From Flavobacterium sp. LC2016-13 (lineage in GTDB: Bacteria; Bacteroidota; Bacteroidia; Flavobacteriales; Flavobacteriaceae), in the NCBI RefSeq assembly GCF_009707955.1, contig NZ_WMDQ01000009.1, forward strand, positions 124,001 through 188,000: DNA of 64,000 bases, given 5' to 3'. The position numbers and the translations under genes were made by a program. How positions within the stretch are numbered: position 1 is the stretch's first letter; every line of letters starts with the position of its first letter. This document shows, piece after piece, positions 41,713 to 51,492 of this stretch. The notes under the pieces are model-generated. The model made no database searches. It was given only the letters and a program-made list of their open reading frames with translations, and was not told the DNA's origin.

Positions 41713-42903
41713 TTAGGTTTTAATTCGGTTAATAAGTTCTAAACAGGCGCGGCTATTATGATACGGACATTTCCAGAAACCGGCTTTGTCTTTTTCTATT
41801 AGGGAATAATCGCGGTAAATTCCCCAAAACCATTCTCCGTTTTTAGTATCAAGAATGTGTTTTTTTATAAAATCCCAATTTTTGAGAGCAATATCTAGAT
41901 AACTTTTGTTACGCGTTAATTGATAAGCGTTATAAAAACCAATTAAGGCTTCGGCCTGAACCCACCAATGTTTTTCGGCAATTAATTCATTTTTTTCAGG
42001 ACCAAATTCGTACCATAAACCACCATCAATGTCTAAACCTTCTTTGGTTACTTCTGCCATTTGAACGGCATGTTTTTTATAGTTTGAAATTAAAGTTTCA
42101 TCTTCTGAAATTTCGGCACAATACAATAAAAGCCAAGCCGCTTCGATATCATGTCCGTAGGAGATAACGTCTGGTTTTTCGATCCAGTTTTCATCAAAAA
42201 ACAAGCGTAAATGCCCGGTTTCTGTATTGATAAAATGCTTTTCTATGGTTTGTAATAATTCAATAATATCTTTTTGAAGCGTTTTATCTTTCCAAACCTT
42301 AAATAAATTTGCATACGCTTCTACAATGTGCAAATGCGTATTCATCGTTTTCTTTTCGTTGGCATCTTTATTGCTTAAGCGCAAATCTTCTATCGCTTGC
42401 CAATCGCGTGTAAAAGCTTCCAGATAACCTTTATTGACAGGATCATAACTGTGTTTTTGTATTCTCAAATATAGATTTATCGCGATAGCTAAAGCTTTCT
42501 CGTCTTTTGAAATCACATAATATTCAGATAATCCATAAATGGCAAATGCTAAAGCATAAATCTGGTTTTTAGTGTCTTTTGGAGTTGTATCAGCATTAAT
42601 ACTCCAAAATAAACCTCCAAATTCTGAATCATAAAAATATTGTGAAAGAAACTCAAAAGCGCGCTTAGCAATGTTTTTATGCTCTTCATTTTTAGTGATT
42701 TGATAACTTGCCGAGAAAGACCACAAAATTCTGGCGTTTAAAACAGAACCTTTTTCAGCGTTTTCAATGCTATTTTCATTACTATCAATCTGACCTATAA
42801 AGCCGTTATTTTTAGTGTCGATGGCATTTTTTGACCAATAATCTAAAATAGAATCAAGTTCTGCCGATAATTCGGTTTTAAGCTGCTTTAGTTTTGTTGA
42901 CAC
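41713..42903 (-). CDS. Cellobiose/mannobiose 2-epimerase (AGE family)
   Basis: The 396-residue cytoplasmic protein is an (alpha/alpha)6 barrel of the N-acylglucosamine 2-epimerase family. The catalytic His pair is in ISYGHDIEAAWLL (~244) and KCPYHNSRACLEL (~381). In mannan loci this enzyme turns beta-1,4-mannobiose into mannosylglucose, the substrate of the adjacent GH130 phosphorylase. The start is GTG at 42903, 6 bp after the GH130 stop, and no better start is seen. Confidence 0.92.
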   Translation of the reverse strand: MSTKLKQLKTELSAELDSILDYWSKNAIDTKNNGFIGQIDSNENSIENAEKGSVLNARILWSFSASYQITKNEEHKNIAKRAFEFLSQYFYDSEFGGLFWSINADTTPKDTKNQIYALAFAIYGLSEYYVISKDEKALAIAINLYLRIQKHSYDPVNKGYLEAFTRDWQAIEDLRLSNKDANEKKTMNTHLHIVEAYANLFKVWKDKTLQKDIIELLQTIEKHFINTETGHLRLFFDENWIEKPDVISYGHDIEAAWLLLYCAEISEDETLISNYKKHAVQMAEVTKEGLDIDGGLWYEFGPEKNELIAEKHWWVQAEALIGFYNAYQLTRNKSYLDIALKNWDFIKKHILDTKNGEWFWGIYRDYSLIEKDKAGFWKCPYHNSRACLELINRIKT

Positions 42904-42909
42904 GATAAA

Positions 42910-44100
42910 TTATATTGCGTTATTTTTCTCAATCTGGTTGATAATTGTTTTTACTGAACCTGCAGAAATAAACGTATCTGCGGGCGTATTTGTAACATAA
43001 TCTACCAGTTTTTCTACAGATGAAACCGCAACATGCATTCTGGTGTCTGATGAAGCATAATAGACATATACAGTTCCGTCAGTATCTTCAATCCATCCGT
43101 TTGAAAATAAAACATTTGATACGTCACCAACTCTTTCAATTCCTTCAGGACCCATAAAATGTCCGGCAGGTACGTAGGTTACTTTCGAAATATCATGTAA
43201 ATCAGTCATGAACATATAAAGCGTATAACGTAAACCTGCAGCAGTATTACGAACTCCGTGTGCGAGATGCAGCCAGCCTTTTTCTGTTTTAATAGGAGCG
43301 GGACCAAGTCCGTTTTTCAATTCATAAATCGTATGATATTGTTTCCCAAAGATTATTTTTTCCTCTTTAACGACTGGGTTTGTCATATCATCAACATATC
43401 CTAAACCAATTCCGCCGCCTGCACCAACATCAATAAAACCATCTTGCGGACGTGTGTATAAAGCATATTTTCCGTTTACGAATTCAGGATGTAAAACTAC
43501 ATTTCGTTGTTGTCCTGTATTTGAAATTAAATCCGGTAATCTTTCCCAATTCACTAAATCTTTAGAACGCACGATTCCGGCATTGGCTACAGCCGAACTT
43601 GTATCACCTTTTGGTGCTTTCGGATCTTTTCTTTCAGTACAAAAAATGCCGTAAACCCAACCATCTTCATGATTAATTAAACGCATATCGTACACGTTTG
43701 TGTCCGGTTCTTCGGTTTGTGGAATCACGCATGGTTTATCCCAAAACTTAAAGTTATCTACTCCGTTTGGACTTTCTGCTATAGCGAAAAAAGACTTTCG
43801 GTCAATTCCTTCAACACGAACAGCAAGAAGATATTTTCCGTTCCATTTCATTGCTCCGGCATTAAAAGCGGCATTTACACCAATTCTTTCCTGCAAAAAC
43901 GGATTGGTTTTTTCGTTTAGATCAAAACGCCAGTTTAATGGAACATGAGATGCTGTAACAACCGGATTTTTATAGCGTTCGTATATCCCGTTTCCGGTAT
44001 TATCTTGTGGAGCATTTTTTTGCTCGATTAGTGTTTTATGTTCTTTTTCTAATGCTACTTTTCTATCCTGAAAAGTAGTCGAAGATGTTATTGTTGTCAT
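42910..44100 (-). CDS. GH130 mannosylglucose phosphorylase
   Basis: The 396-residue cytoplasmic enzyme is a five-bladed propeller of GH130 subfamily 1 type: NPVVTASHVPLNWRFDLN, GAMKWNGKYLLAVRVEG, and NVYDMRLI whose Asp (~138) sits at the expected proton donor position. It splits 4-O-beta-D-mannosyl-D-glucose with phosphate into mannose 1-phosphate and glucose. Placement between the transporter and epimerase genes matches the known Bacteroides mannan pathway. The reaction type is secure from context and family; a mannan-oligosaccharide phosphorylase is the alternative. Confidence 0.9.
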   Translation of the reverse strand: MTTITSSTTFQDRKVALEKEHKTLIEQKNAPQDNTGNGIYERYKNPVVTASHVPLNWRFDLNEKTNPFLQERIGVNAAFNAGAMKWNGKYLLAVRVEGIDRKSFFAIAESPNGVDNFKFWDKPCVIPQTEEPDTNVYDMRLINHEDGWVYGIFCTERKDPKAPKGDTSSAVANAGIVRSKDLVNWERLPDLISNTGQQRNVVLHPEFVNGKYALYTRPQDGFIDVGAGGGIGLGYVDDMTNPVVKEEKIIFGKQYHTIYELKNGLGPAPIKTEKGWLHLAHGVRNTAAGLRYTLYMFMTDLHDISKVTYVPAGHFMGPEGIERVGDVSNVLFSNGWIEDTDGTVYVYYASSDTRMHVAVSSVEKLVDYVTNTPADTFISAGSVKTIINQIEKNNAI

Positions 44101-44128
44101 ATGAATTGATTTCGGTATCTGTAATATT

Positions 44129-45520
44129 TTAATGGGTCTGGTCTCGTTTTTCGTTTAAATCTTGTTCTATTATTTGAAGTTTTTCTTCAGATAAAGGATA
44201 AAATAATATGAAAGCGACTGATATAAAAGCTGCGAAAGCAGGTAATATGCTTAGCATTAATTGAATTCCGTTTTGCGTTACTGCGGTTTGCTCGACATTT
44301 GCCTGAAAACCGTAATAGCCTAAAAGCCATCCGGCTCCGGCGCCACCAATTGTCCAGCCAAATTTTTGAGACATTGATGAAGCTGAAAAAACCAATCCGG
44401 TAGCTCTTCGTCCTTGTTTCCATTCTGAATAATCGGCGCTATCAGCATACATTGACCAGATTAGCGGGAAAATGCAACCTGCACAAATGCTGATTAAAAC
44501 CTGAAAACTCATGATTAGGAAAATATCTTTTTTTCCGAAGAAATAGAAAATTAAACTCAAAATTGCGGCTAAAGCCATCGCTCCAAAAAAGGTTTTCTTT
44601 TTACCAATTCTGTTGGCAATTGGTGTTGCAGCAATAACTCCGATGATATTTGCAGCCTGCCCTAAAACCAAATAAATTGAAGTAGGAGTCATGTGAAAAG
44701 CTGTTCCGAAAAGTGAAAAATCAAAGTTTATACTGCTGCTTACATAATATTTGAAATAATAAACGGCAGCTCCGTCACGAATGGAATTGAATACTAAAGC
44801 GCCAATTCCGGCGCCCAACAAAATCCACCACGGTTTGTTTTTTAGTAAATCTTTTAAATCTTCTTTTAGATTCGTTTTTTCGTCAGAGATTGGTTTTACT
44901 CTTTCTTTAGTGAAGAAAAAACATCCCCAGAAAAAAGCAGTTGTAATGATTCCGAAAACGGAAATTGTTGCCAACCAGCCTGTTTTAGAATTTAGGCTTC
45001 CACCGAAGTAATTTACTAAAGGTTCAATTAACCAAAGCGCCAGAAGACTTCCTCCAAAGGCAAAAACCATTCGGTACGATGATAAAGTCGTTCTTTCTTT
45101 TCGGTCTGATGACATTACACCTAAAAGTGATGCATAAGGAACATTGATTAACGAATAAATCATCATCATGGCAGAATACGTTACATAGGCATATATTATT
45201 TTTCCTTTTTCATCAAAATCAGGTGTATAGAAGGTTAAAACCCCAATTACGGCAAAAGGCACGGCAACCCATAATAAATAAGGCCTGAATTTTCCCCACT
45301 TGCTTTTGGTTCTGTCAGCGATGATTCCAACAATTGGGTCGAAACAAGAATCCCAGATTCGGGTAATTAAAAACATGGTTCCGACTATTGCAGGCGCCAA
45401 CCCGAAAACATCGGTATAAAAAAATAAAAGATACATGCTGAAAATTTTCCAGAACATTGATGATGCTGCGTCTCCAAGACCGTAACCTATTTTTTCTTTT
45501 AAACTTATTTTGTCGTGCAT
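44129..45520 (-). CDS. GPH-family sugar:cation symporter (mannobiose transporter candidate)
   Basis: The 463-residue protein has 12 membrane helices. KIGYGLGDAASSMFWKIFSMYLLFFYTDVFG in helix 1 and the loop WDSCFDPIVGIIADRTKSKWGKFRPYLLW (residues ~57-85) are diagnostic of the melibiose-type glycoside-pentoside-hexuronide family. It should move mannobiose or similar disaccharide from periplasm to cytoplasm. It follows the first GH26 gene by 140 bp of repeat-like DNA and precedes GH130. Confidence 0.9.
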   Translation of the reverse strand: MHDKISLKEKIGYGLGDAASSMFWKIFSMYLLFFYTDVFGLAPAIVGTMFLITRIWDSCFDPIVGIIADRTKSKWGKFRPYLLWVAVPFAVIGVLTFYTPDFDEKGKIIYAYVTYSAMMMIYSLINVPYASLLGVMSSDRKERTTLSSYRMVFAFGGSLLALWLIEPLVNYFGGSLNSKTGWLATISVFGIITTAFFWGCFFFTKERVKPISDEKTNLKEDLKDLLKNKPWWILLGAGIGALVFNSIRDGAAVYYFKYYVSSSINFDFSLFGTAFHMTPTSIYLVLGQAANIIGVIAATPIANRIGKKKTFFGAMALAAILSLIFYFFGKKDIFLIMSFQVLISICAGCIFPLIWSMYADSADYSEWKQGRRATGLVFSASSMSQKFGWTIGGAGAGWLLGYYGFQANVEQTAVTQNGIQLMLSILPAFAAFISVAFILFYPLSEEKLQIIEQDLNEKRDQTH

Positions 45521-45579
45521 TCGGCTTTTTTTTAAGGTTGTGGTTTAGATTTGGGTAGTTATTTTAATAATTCTATGTG

Positions 45580-45650
45580 TTGTTTTTTGACGCGGATAAA
45601 ACGGATTTACTTCGTAAAAACGCGGATTTAAACGTTTTTTTAATTTTTAA
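45580..45650. repeat. Single-copy intergenic repeat word between GPH transporter and GH26
   Basis: GACGCGGATAAAACGGATTT...ACGCGGATTTAAACG contains two GCGGAT words and an imperfect small stem (GATTTAC/GTAAAAA). It resembles repetitive flavobacterial intergenic DNA. Evidence is by wording only. Confidence 0.35.
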
Positions 45651-45660
45651 TTCTCAATTT

Positions 45661-46791
45661 TTAATTTTTTTTAATGTCTTTTTCAAAAAGTGTTTTATCA
45701 AGATTGTAGAAATCAACAAAATCTTTTTCACTTATTTGGCCGGAATAAGGGGCGTAATAATGCATTTTTTGTTCTTTTTCCTGCCAGCCGTGATTTCTCC
45801 ATAATAAAACATACGATATTTTATAATCACCAATAGCTTTAGATAAAGTTCCTGTCCACCATTTAGGATCTGGAATTGCTTCGTATCCAGCTTCGGCGAA
45901 AGCCATTAATTTATGTTGATTTGCAGCGATTTCATTTAAAATTTTAAATTGCTTTTGAGTTTGTTCAATAAATATTGCGCCTTCTTTGTCATTGTTATTC
46001 TGATAGTTATCAAAACTTAAAATATCGGCATAATCGTCGCCAGGATAGTTGGCGAGAAATTCTTCTTTTGAATTGAAACTGCCTGTATTATAGACGTAAA
46101 TTAAATTGTGAACTCCTTTTTTCTGTAAATATTCGAAGGTAAATTTCCATACTGCTTTAAATTCTTCAGGAGTACAATTTCCTTTTCCCCACCAAAACCA
46201 GCCACCGGTAAGTTCATGATAAGGCCTGAAAAGTATCGGAATATTTTTTCCTTTTTTATCTTTTAATGATAAAAAGAAAGCTGCGGCTTTGTCTAGCCAA
46301 GTGGTAAATTTTTGATGATTTTCTCCGCCCGGTAAAATTGTTTTTACAGCATTTGGTGTATTGTCCCAGGCATTTTTTCCTGTTGCAGGATTATCAAAAT
46401 GCCAGCTTATTGTGGTTATTCCGCCTCTTTGATTGGCTTCTTTGATGTATTGTTTCATTTTATCAAACGGAACTCCATCTATATTTTTAGTGTCATCTTT
46501 TTCTAAACCTGCAATGTCCCAGCCGTAAACGGCAGGATAATCTCCAACAACATCTTTTACATCGCTTCGACCATTTTCATATTTCCAGTTTACACCATAA
46601 GCAAGATCGTCCTGATGTCCAAAAAGATATCCTTTTTGAATTAGCTGATTTAGTTTTTTATAAAGCAAAACAGTTTTGTGTGTTGCTTTTTTATCTGAAA
46701 GTGACAAATTAGTATCAGTTAAGGTTTCTGTTGAATAACATGAAGTTCCTGTAAATACAGCCATTATTACTATTAGGATATTTTTTTTCAT
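45661..46791 (-). CDS. GH26 mannanase, lipoprotein (first gene of minus-strand mannan operon)
   Basis: The 376-residue protein starts MKKNILIVIMAVFTGTSCYS, a lipoprotein signal with Cys18. The GH26 barrel has acid/base Glu in PILFRPYHELTGGWFWWG (~196) and nucleophile Glu in LMAFAEAGYEA (~307). It is shorter than the other GH26 and lacks the acidic export tag, so a periplasmic exo- or endo-mannanase making mannobiose is plausible. It leads the operon and faces the AraC regulator across 300 bp. Confidence 0.9.
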   Translation of the reverse strand: MKKNILIVIMAVFTGTSCYSTETLTDTNLSLSDKKATHKTVLLYKKLNQLIQKGYLFGHQDDLAYGVNWKYENGRSDVKDVVGDYPAVYGWDIAGLEKDDTKNIDGVPFDKMKQYIKEANQRGGITTISWHFDNPATGKNAWDNTPNAVKTILPGGENHQKFTTWLDKAAAFFLSLKDKKGKNIPILFRPYHELTGGWFWWGKGNCTPEEFKAVWKFTFEYLQKKGVHNLIYVYNTGSFNSKEEFLANYPGDDYADILSFDNYQNNNDKEGAIFIEQTQKQFKILNEIAANQHKLMAFAEAGYEAIPDPKWWTGTLSKAIGDYKISYVLLWRNHGWQEKEQKMHYYAPYSGQISEKDFVDFYNLDKTLFEKDIKKN

Positions 46792-47093
46792 TACAAATAT
46801 TGTTGTTCTTCAGATTAATTAGTATAAAACTATAAAATGATAATGGCTTAAAAGTGCTTTAATTTGTGATCGAGAATTTAATATTATTTTTTCTTTAAAA
46901 TTATTAAAACTATAAAAATATAGTATATTAAAAATGATTAATATTTAATATGAATGCTCTTTTTGTAAAAACAATAATTCTATTTTTCAAAGATAAACGG
47001 ATGATTGTAGCATAATTAATATTATTTTATCAATTATATATCATATTATTGCAAATAAAAAAAGGAATATCACTTAGTAAAATTGTTTTGAAG
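46792..47093. promoter_or_regulatory. Divergent regulatory region between GH26 operon and AraC regulator
   Basis: This 302-bp, very AT-rich gap has no coding potential. TAAAACTATAAAA occurs twice, at 46825-46837 and 46905-46917 (80 bp apart). A weaker relative (TAATACTATTGA) overlaps the -33 box of the susC-like gene near 48165. These are candidate AraC-type sites, but AT-rich DNA gives chance matches. Confidence 0.4.
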
Positions 47094-47972
47094 ATGAGTA
47101 CTACTAAAAATTTTTACAGAGAAATTGCGCCACTTTCGGCTGGAGACAGCTTTTTAGTTTTTGACAGGGTAAAAGATAATTTTGATTTTCCGGTGCATTA
47201 TCATCCTGAATTTGAGATTAATTTTATTTTAAACGGAAAAGGAGTTAGACGTGTTGTTGGAGATAATATTGAAGAAATTGATAATGTAGAATTGGTTTTG
47301 ATTGGGCCAAATTTATATCACGGTTGGGAATTGAATAAGTGTACAAGTAAAAAAATTCATGAAATTACGATTCAGTTTCATAATGATTTATTTCATGAAT
47401 CTTTATTGTCGAGACGTATTATGAATCCGATTCGGGATATGTTTAATCGTTCGATTCATGGCATTTTATTTTCTAAAAAAGTAACGGAAGAATTAACGCC
47501 AAGATTGGTTAAGCTCTCTAAATTAGATGGTATGGACTACTTTTTAGAAATTACTTCTTTATTATATGACCTGGCAAATTCGAGAAACCAACGTTTGCTT
47601 TCTACGTATACTGTAGATTATGATACGTTTGATGATTATGATAAAATGAAGCTGGTTTATGAATATGTGCAAAAACATTTTGCTGAAAAAATTACTTTAG
47701 AAGATGTTGCCGGTGTTGCGAGCATGTCTATAATTTCTTTTAATCGATTTATAAAAAAGCGCACGGGAAAAACTTTTGTCAATTATATTAATGATATCCG
47801 AATTGGATATGCAGCACGTTGGCTTGTTGAAAAAGACATGAGTGTTTCTGAAGTTGCGTTTAAATCGGGCTTTAATAATATTGCGAACTTCAATCGTAGT
47901 TTTAAAGCTACTAAAAATTGTACGCCAAGTCAGTATAGGGAAGATTTTTCTGGACTTAAGCGTATTTTATAA
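47094..47972 (+). CDS. AraC-family transcriptional regulator of the mannan locus
   Basis: I choose the ATG at 47094 (292 residues); the frame opens at a TTG at 47049. Residues ~10-120 are a cupin-like sensor (PVHYHPEFEINFILNGKGVRRVVGD), and ~190-285 the double helix-turn-helix AraC domain (ITLEDVAGVASMSIISFNRFIKK, VSEVAFKSGFNNIANFNRSFK). It probably senses a mannan-derived sugar in the cytoplasm and controls both flanking operons. No hybrid two-component or ECF sigma regulator is present. Confidence 0.88.
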   Translation: MSTTKNFYREIAPLSAGDSFLVFDRVKDNFDFPVHYHPEFEINFILNGKGVRRVVGDNIEEIDNVELVLIGPNLYHGWELNKCTSKKIHEITIQFHNDLFHESLLSRRIMNPIRDMFNRSIHGILFSKKVTEELTPRLVKLSKLDGMDYFLEITSLLYDLANSRNQRLLSTYTVDYDTFDDYDKMKLVYEYVQKHFAEKITLEDVAGVASMSIISFNRFIKKRTGKTFVNYINDIRIGYAARWLVEKDMSVSEVAFKSGFNNIANFNRSFKATKNCTPSQYREDFSGLKRIL

Positions 47973-48170
47973 TGATACTTTTTTAGCACAAACAAATATT
48001 ATTTTTAACGAAATCGTTTGCATTTTAGCCGATTCGTTAATTTTAATTTATAATTCACACCAATTCAAGGGATGGTCATTGCGAATAATGTAAAATTTAT
48101 TCATTTTATTTTTCATATATGTTTTTTTAAAGCGATATAGTAAAAATATTATCATTAAATGATATAATAC

Positions 48171-48204
48171 TATTGATTTAATGTTTTCTTCTGTTATAGA
48201 TTTG
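48171..48204 (+). promoter_or_regulatory. Promoter of the susCD operon (TATTG -33, N21, TAGATTTG -7)
   Basis: TTG at 48173-48175 and TAGATTTG at 48197-48204 are 21 bp apart. Transcription should start near 48211, leaving a 73-base leader. A dyad ATCATT-A-AATGAT lies just upstream and may bind a regulator. Confidence 0.55.
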
Positions 48205-48283
48205 TTAAATAATTTAGAAAATAAATACCACTCTTTTATTACTGAATTATGGACAACAAATTTAAACTAACCAAACATTTATT

Positions 48284-51200
48284 ATGAAAAGACTAATGAC
48301 TAACTTCATTCATTGGAACGCTAACCACAGATTAGTTCCTTTGATTTTATTCTTGTTGCTGACATGTAATTTTGTTAAGGCTCAGGTAAAAATATCCGGA
48401 GTCGTATCTGATGACAAGGGATTATCTATTCCGGGCGCAAATATTTCGGTTGCAGGAGCAAAGACATCTGCTTCTACAGATTTTGACGGAAAATATACGA
48501 TTGACGTTCCTGCAAATTCAACTTTGATATATTCTTTTATTGGCTTTACAACACAAAGAATCGTGATCAGCGGAAAAACGACTATAAATGTGGTTTTAAA
48601 ACCTGCTGCTGAAGACTTAAAAGATGTGGTTGTAATTGGTTACGGTACGCAAAAGAGAAAAGACATTAATAGTGCTATTTCCAGTATTAGCTCTAAAGAT
48701 ATTGAAAATTTAAAAGTTGTTTCGTTTGATCAAATGATGCAGGGTAAAGCTGCAGGGGTTATTGTAAGCAGTAATTCAGGTGAACCGGGAAGTAATGTTT
48801 CGGTAAGGATTAGAGGGGTTTCATCTTTAACGGGTACAAATGAACCTTTGTATGTAATTGATGGTGTACCAATTTCAGGTGATGCTCGTAACTCATCTAC
48901 TTCGGGTAGAAATGCACAGGGAAATACAAATTTTTCTAATAACGGGAATATTACACAAAGTCCTTTAGCGCTTATTAATCCAAGTGACATTGAGTCTATT
49001 GATATTTTAAAAGATGCTTCGGCTACTGCGATTTATGGTTCTCGTGGTGCTAATGGTGTTATTATCGTAACGACTAAATCTGGTAAAAAAGGTACAGGTA
49101 AATTATCTTTCGAAAATTCTTATTCGATAAGTAATCTTCCAAAGAAATTGCATTCTATGAATTTGCAGGATTATGCAAAACATCAAAATGCTTTGGCAGA
49201 TGTTTATGATCCTACGGCTAAACGTCCTGAATTTGCTCATCCTGAACTTTTAGGAAATGGTACAGATTGGCAGGATGCTATTTACGAAACAGGAATTATG
49301 AAGAATAACCAATTATCGTTTTCTGGTGGTAAAGAAGGTGTAAATTATTATATCTCGGGAGGTGTATTAAATCAGGAAGGTATTGTGATTGAATCTGGCT
49401 TTAAAAGATATAATTTTAGAACCAACGTCGATGCAAAAGTAAACAACTTTATAAAAGTTGGTGTAAACGTAAGCGGAGCAATTACAGATGAAAAATTGAC
49501 TTTAAACGGTCAGTTTAATGGAGTTGTTGCAACTTCTTTATTAGCAACTCCGGATGTTGCTGTCAGAGAATTGTCGGGAGCTTTTGCGGGTCCGCCGGCG
49601 GGAGGTGCAACATCATTTGTAAACCCGGTTGCTACTTCTTTATTAGGTTCAAACACATTGGTGAGAAAAAACTATGCAGGAAATTTTTATACTCAGATTG
49701 ACTTATTCAAAGGTTTAGAATATCGTTTTGAGGCTGGTGGTTATATCTACGATAATTTAGGACAGCGATTTGATCCTATGTATTCATTGGGTAATGCCGT
49801 AAAAAGTTATGCTAATTTGTATTACAACCCATCAACCGGTAATTCATGGAATTTAAAAAACATGCTTACCTACAGAAAAACAATTGACAAACATAGTTTT
49901 ACAATTTTAGCTGTACAAGAATCTAACAGGTCGCACTGGCAAGGATATTCTATAACAGGTTATGGTTATAAGGATAATAATGATAAATCGCTTGCGGCAT
50001 CAGACTTGTCGAAAGCAGTTACAAGCGGCGTGTATTCAGGAACTCAAACTTTGGCTTCTTATTTAGGAAGGGTTGTTTATGATTTTGATGATAAATACGG
50101 TCTTTCGGCTGCGGTAAGAACAGATGGATCTTCAAAATTTTTCATAGGAAATAAATGGGGTGTTTTTAGTTCTGCATCCGGTTCATGGAAAATTTCTCAT
50201 GAGGCTTTTATGGAAAGTACCAGAAAATATGTTGATGATATTAAACTTAGAGTAGGTTGGGGACAAACAGGAAATAATCAAATTGGAAATAACTTATATG
50301 ATTCTAATTTGCATTTGGTTAATAGTTCAATGGGAACTTCTTACCTGCCATCAAATACACCTAATAAAGATTTAAAATGGGAAACCCAGGAACAAACTAA
50401 CTTAGGTTTAGATTTTACAATGTTTAAAGGTAAGCTTACCGGAACGGTTGATGTATACAAAAAAGTGAATAAAAACTTCTTGTATCAGGTTCCGTTACCA
50501 AACTACCTTTCTGGTGGTGGTGATTATGAAGGTGGTGTAAATCCTCCTTATTTTAACCTTGGTAGTATGGAAAATAAAGGTATTGAGATAACGCTTGGTT
50601 ATACCAATCAATTTACAAAAGATTTCTCGTGGAATACGAGTGCGAACTTTACCAGATTTGTAAATGAGGTTACGAATATGGCAGGATTAAATATTGTGAA
50701 AACAATGGGTACGCTTGCGTATAATACGGTAACGGTTTCGAGAACTCAGGAAGGTTTGCCAATTGGTTCATTTATAGGATATGAAGCGACTGGTATTTAC
50801 AGAACTGATGATGATTTATTAACTTACGGACATGAAACTTCTCCGGGAAACAGAGTGGTTCTAAAAAATGGAACGAATTCATTATTGCCAAATTTTCAAA
50901 AAGGAGATGTTATCTATAAAGATCAAAACAATGATGGTGTTATTGACTTAAAAGATTTAGTTTCAATTGGAAATCCAAATCCAAAATTTACTTACGGATT
51001 CACCAATAATTTCAAATATAAAAATGTCGATTTATCTATTTTTCTTCAGGGAACTGCCGGAAATAAGATAATGAATTTAACCCGCTTATCAGGAACAATG
51101 AATAGCAATTTGGGGACAAATTATTTAGCAGAAGCTTCAGATTTTTACTCTGCTTCAAATATAAATGCTTCTTTGCCAAGACCTTCAACTTATGATGATA

Positions 51201-51481
51201 TCAATAATGCGGTATCTACACGTAATGTCGAAGATGGATCTTATTTAAGAATTCAGAACGTAACTTTAGGTTATTCTTTGCCTTCTGATATTATTTCAAA
51301 AATAAAATTAACAAGATTGAGGCTTTATGTTTCCGGGCAAAACCTATACACTTTTACAAAATACAAAGGCTATGATCCTGAGGTAGGTAATTACAATCAG
51401 GACGCATTATTATCAGGTGTTGATAATGGTCGTTATCCTGTTCCGAGACAAATCTCTTTTGGTTTTAATGTTGAATTTTAA
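48284..51481 (+). CDS. SusC-like TonB-dependent outer membrane transporter
   Basis: The 1065-residue protein has a signal peptide (to ~33), a carboxypeptidase-regulatory-like domain (VKISGVVSDDKGLSIPGANI), a TonB box DVVVIGYG (~112-119), a plug (MQGKAAGVIV, LYVIDGVPI, DASATAIYGSRGANGVI) and a 22-strand barrel ending PRQISFGFNVEF. It imports mannan oligosaccharides across the outer membrane with the SusD protein as lid. It heads the plus-strand operon. Confidence 0.97.
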   Translation: MKRLMTNFIHWNANHRLVPLILFLLLTCNFVKAQVKISGVVSDDKGLSIPGANISVAGAKTSASTDFDGKYTIDVPANSTLIYSFIGFTTQRIVISGKTTINVVLKPAAEDLKDVVVIGYGTQKRKDINSAISSISSKDIENLKVVSFDQMMQGKAAGVIVSSNSGEPGSNVSVRIRGVSSLTGTNEPLYVIDGVPISGDARNSSTSGRNAQGNTNFSNNGNITQSPLALINPSDIESIDILKDASATAIYGSRGANGVIIVTTKSGKKGTGKLSFENSYSISNLPKKLHSMNLQDYAKHQNALADVYDPTAKRPEFAHPELLGNGTDWQDAIYETGIMKNNQLSFSGGKEGVNYYISGGVLNQEGIVIESGFKRYNFRTNVDAKVNNFIKVGVNVSGAITDEKLTLNGQFNGVVATSLLATPDVAVRELSGAFAGPPAGGATSFVNPVATSLLGSNTLVRKNYAGNFYTQIDLFKGLEYRFEAGGYIYDNLGQRFDPMYSLGNAVKSYANLYYNPSTGNSWNLKNMLTYRKTIDKHSFTILAVQESNRSHWQGYSITGYGYKDNNDKSLAASDLSKAVTSGVYSGTQTLASYLGRVVYDFDDKYGLSAAVRTDGSSKFFIGNKWGVFSSASGSWKISHEAFMESTRKYVDDIKLRVGWGQTGNNQIGNNLYDSNLHLVNSSMGTSYLPSNTPNKDLKWETQEQTNLGLDFTMFKGKLTGTVDVYKKVNKNFLYQVPLPNYLSGGGDYEGGVNPPYFNLGSMENKGIEITLGYTNQFTKDFSWNTSANFTRFVNEVTNMAGLNIVKTMGTLAYNTVTVSRTQEGLPIGSFIGYEATGIYRTDDDLLTYGHETSPGNRVVLKNGTNSLLPNFQKGDVIYKDQNNDGVIDLKDLVSIGNPNPKFTYGFTNNFKYKNVDLSIFLQGTAGNKIMNLTRLSGTMNSNLGTNYLAEASDFYSASNINASLPRPSTYDDINNAVSTRNVEDGSYLRIQNVTLGYSLPSDIISKIKLTRLRLYVSGQNLYTFTKYKGYDPEVGNYNQDALLSGVDNGRYPVPRQISFGFNVEF

Positions 51482-51492
51482 TACGTATTAAT

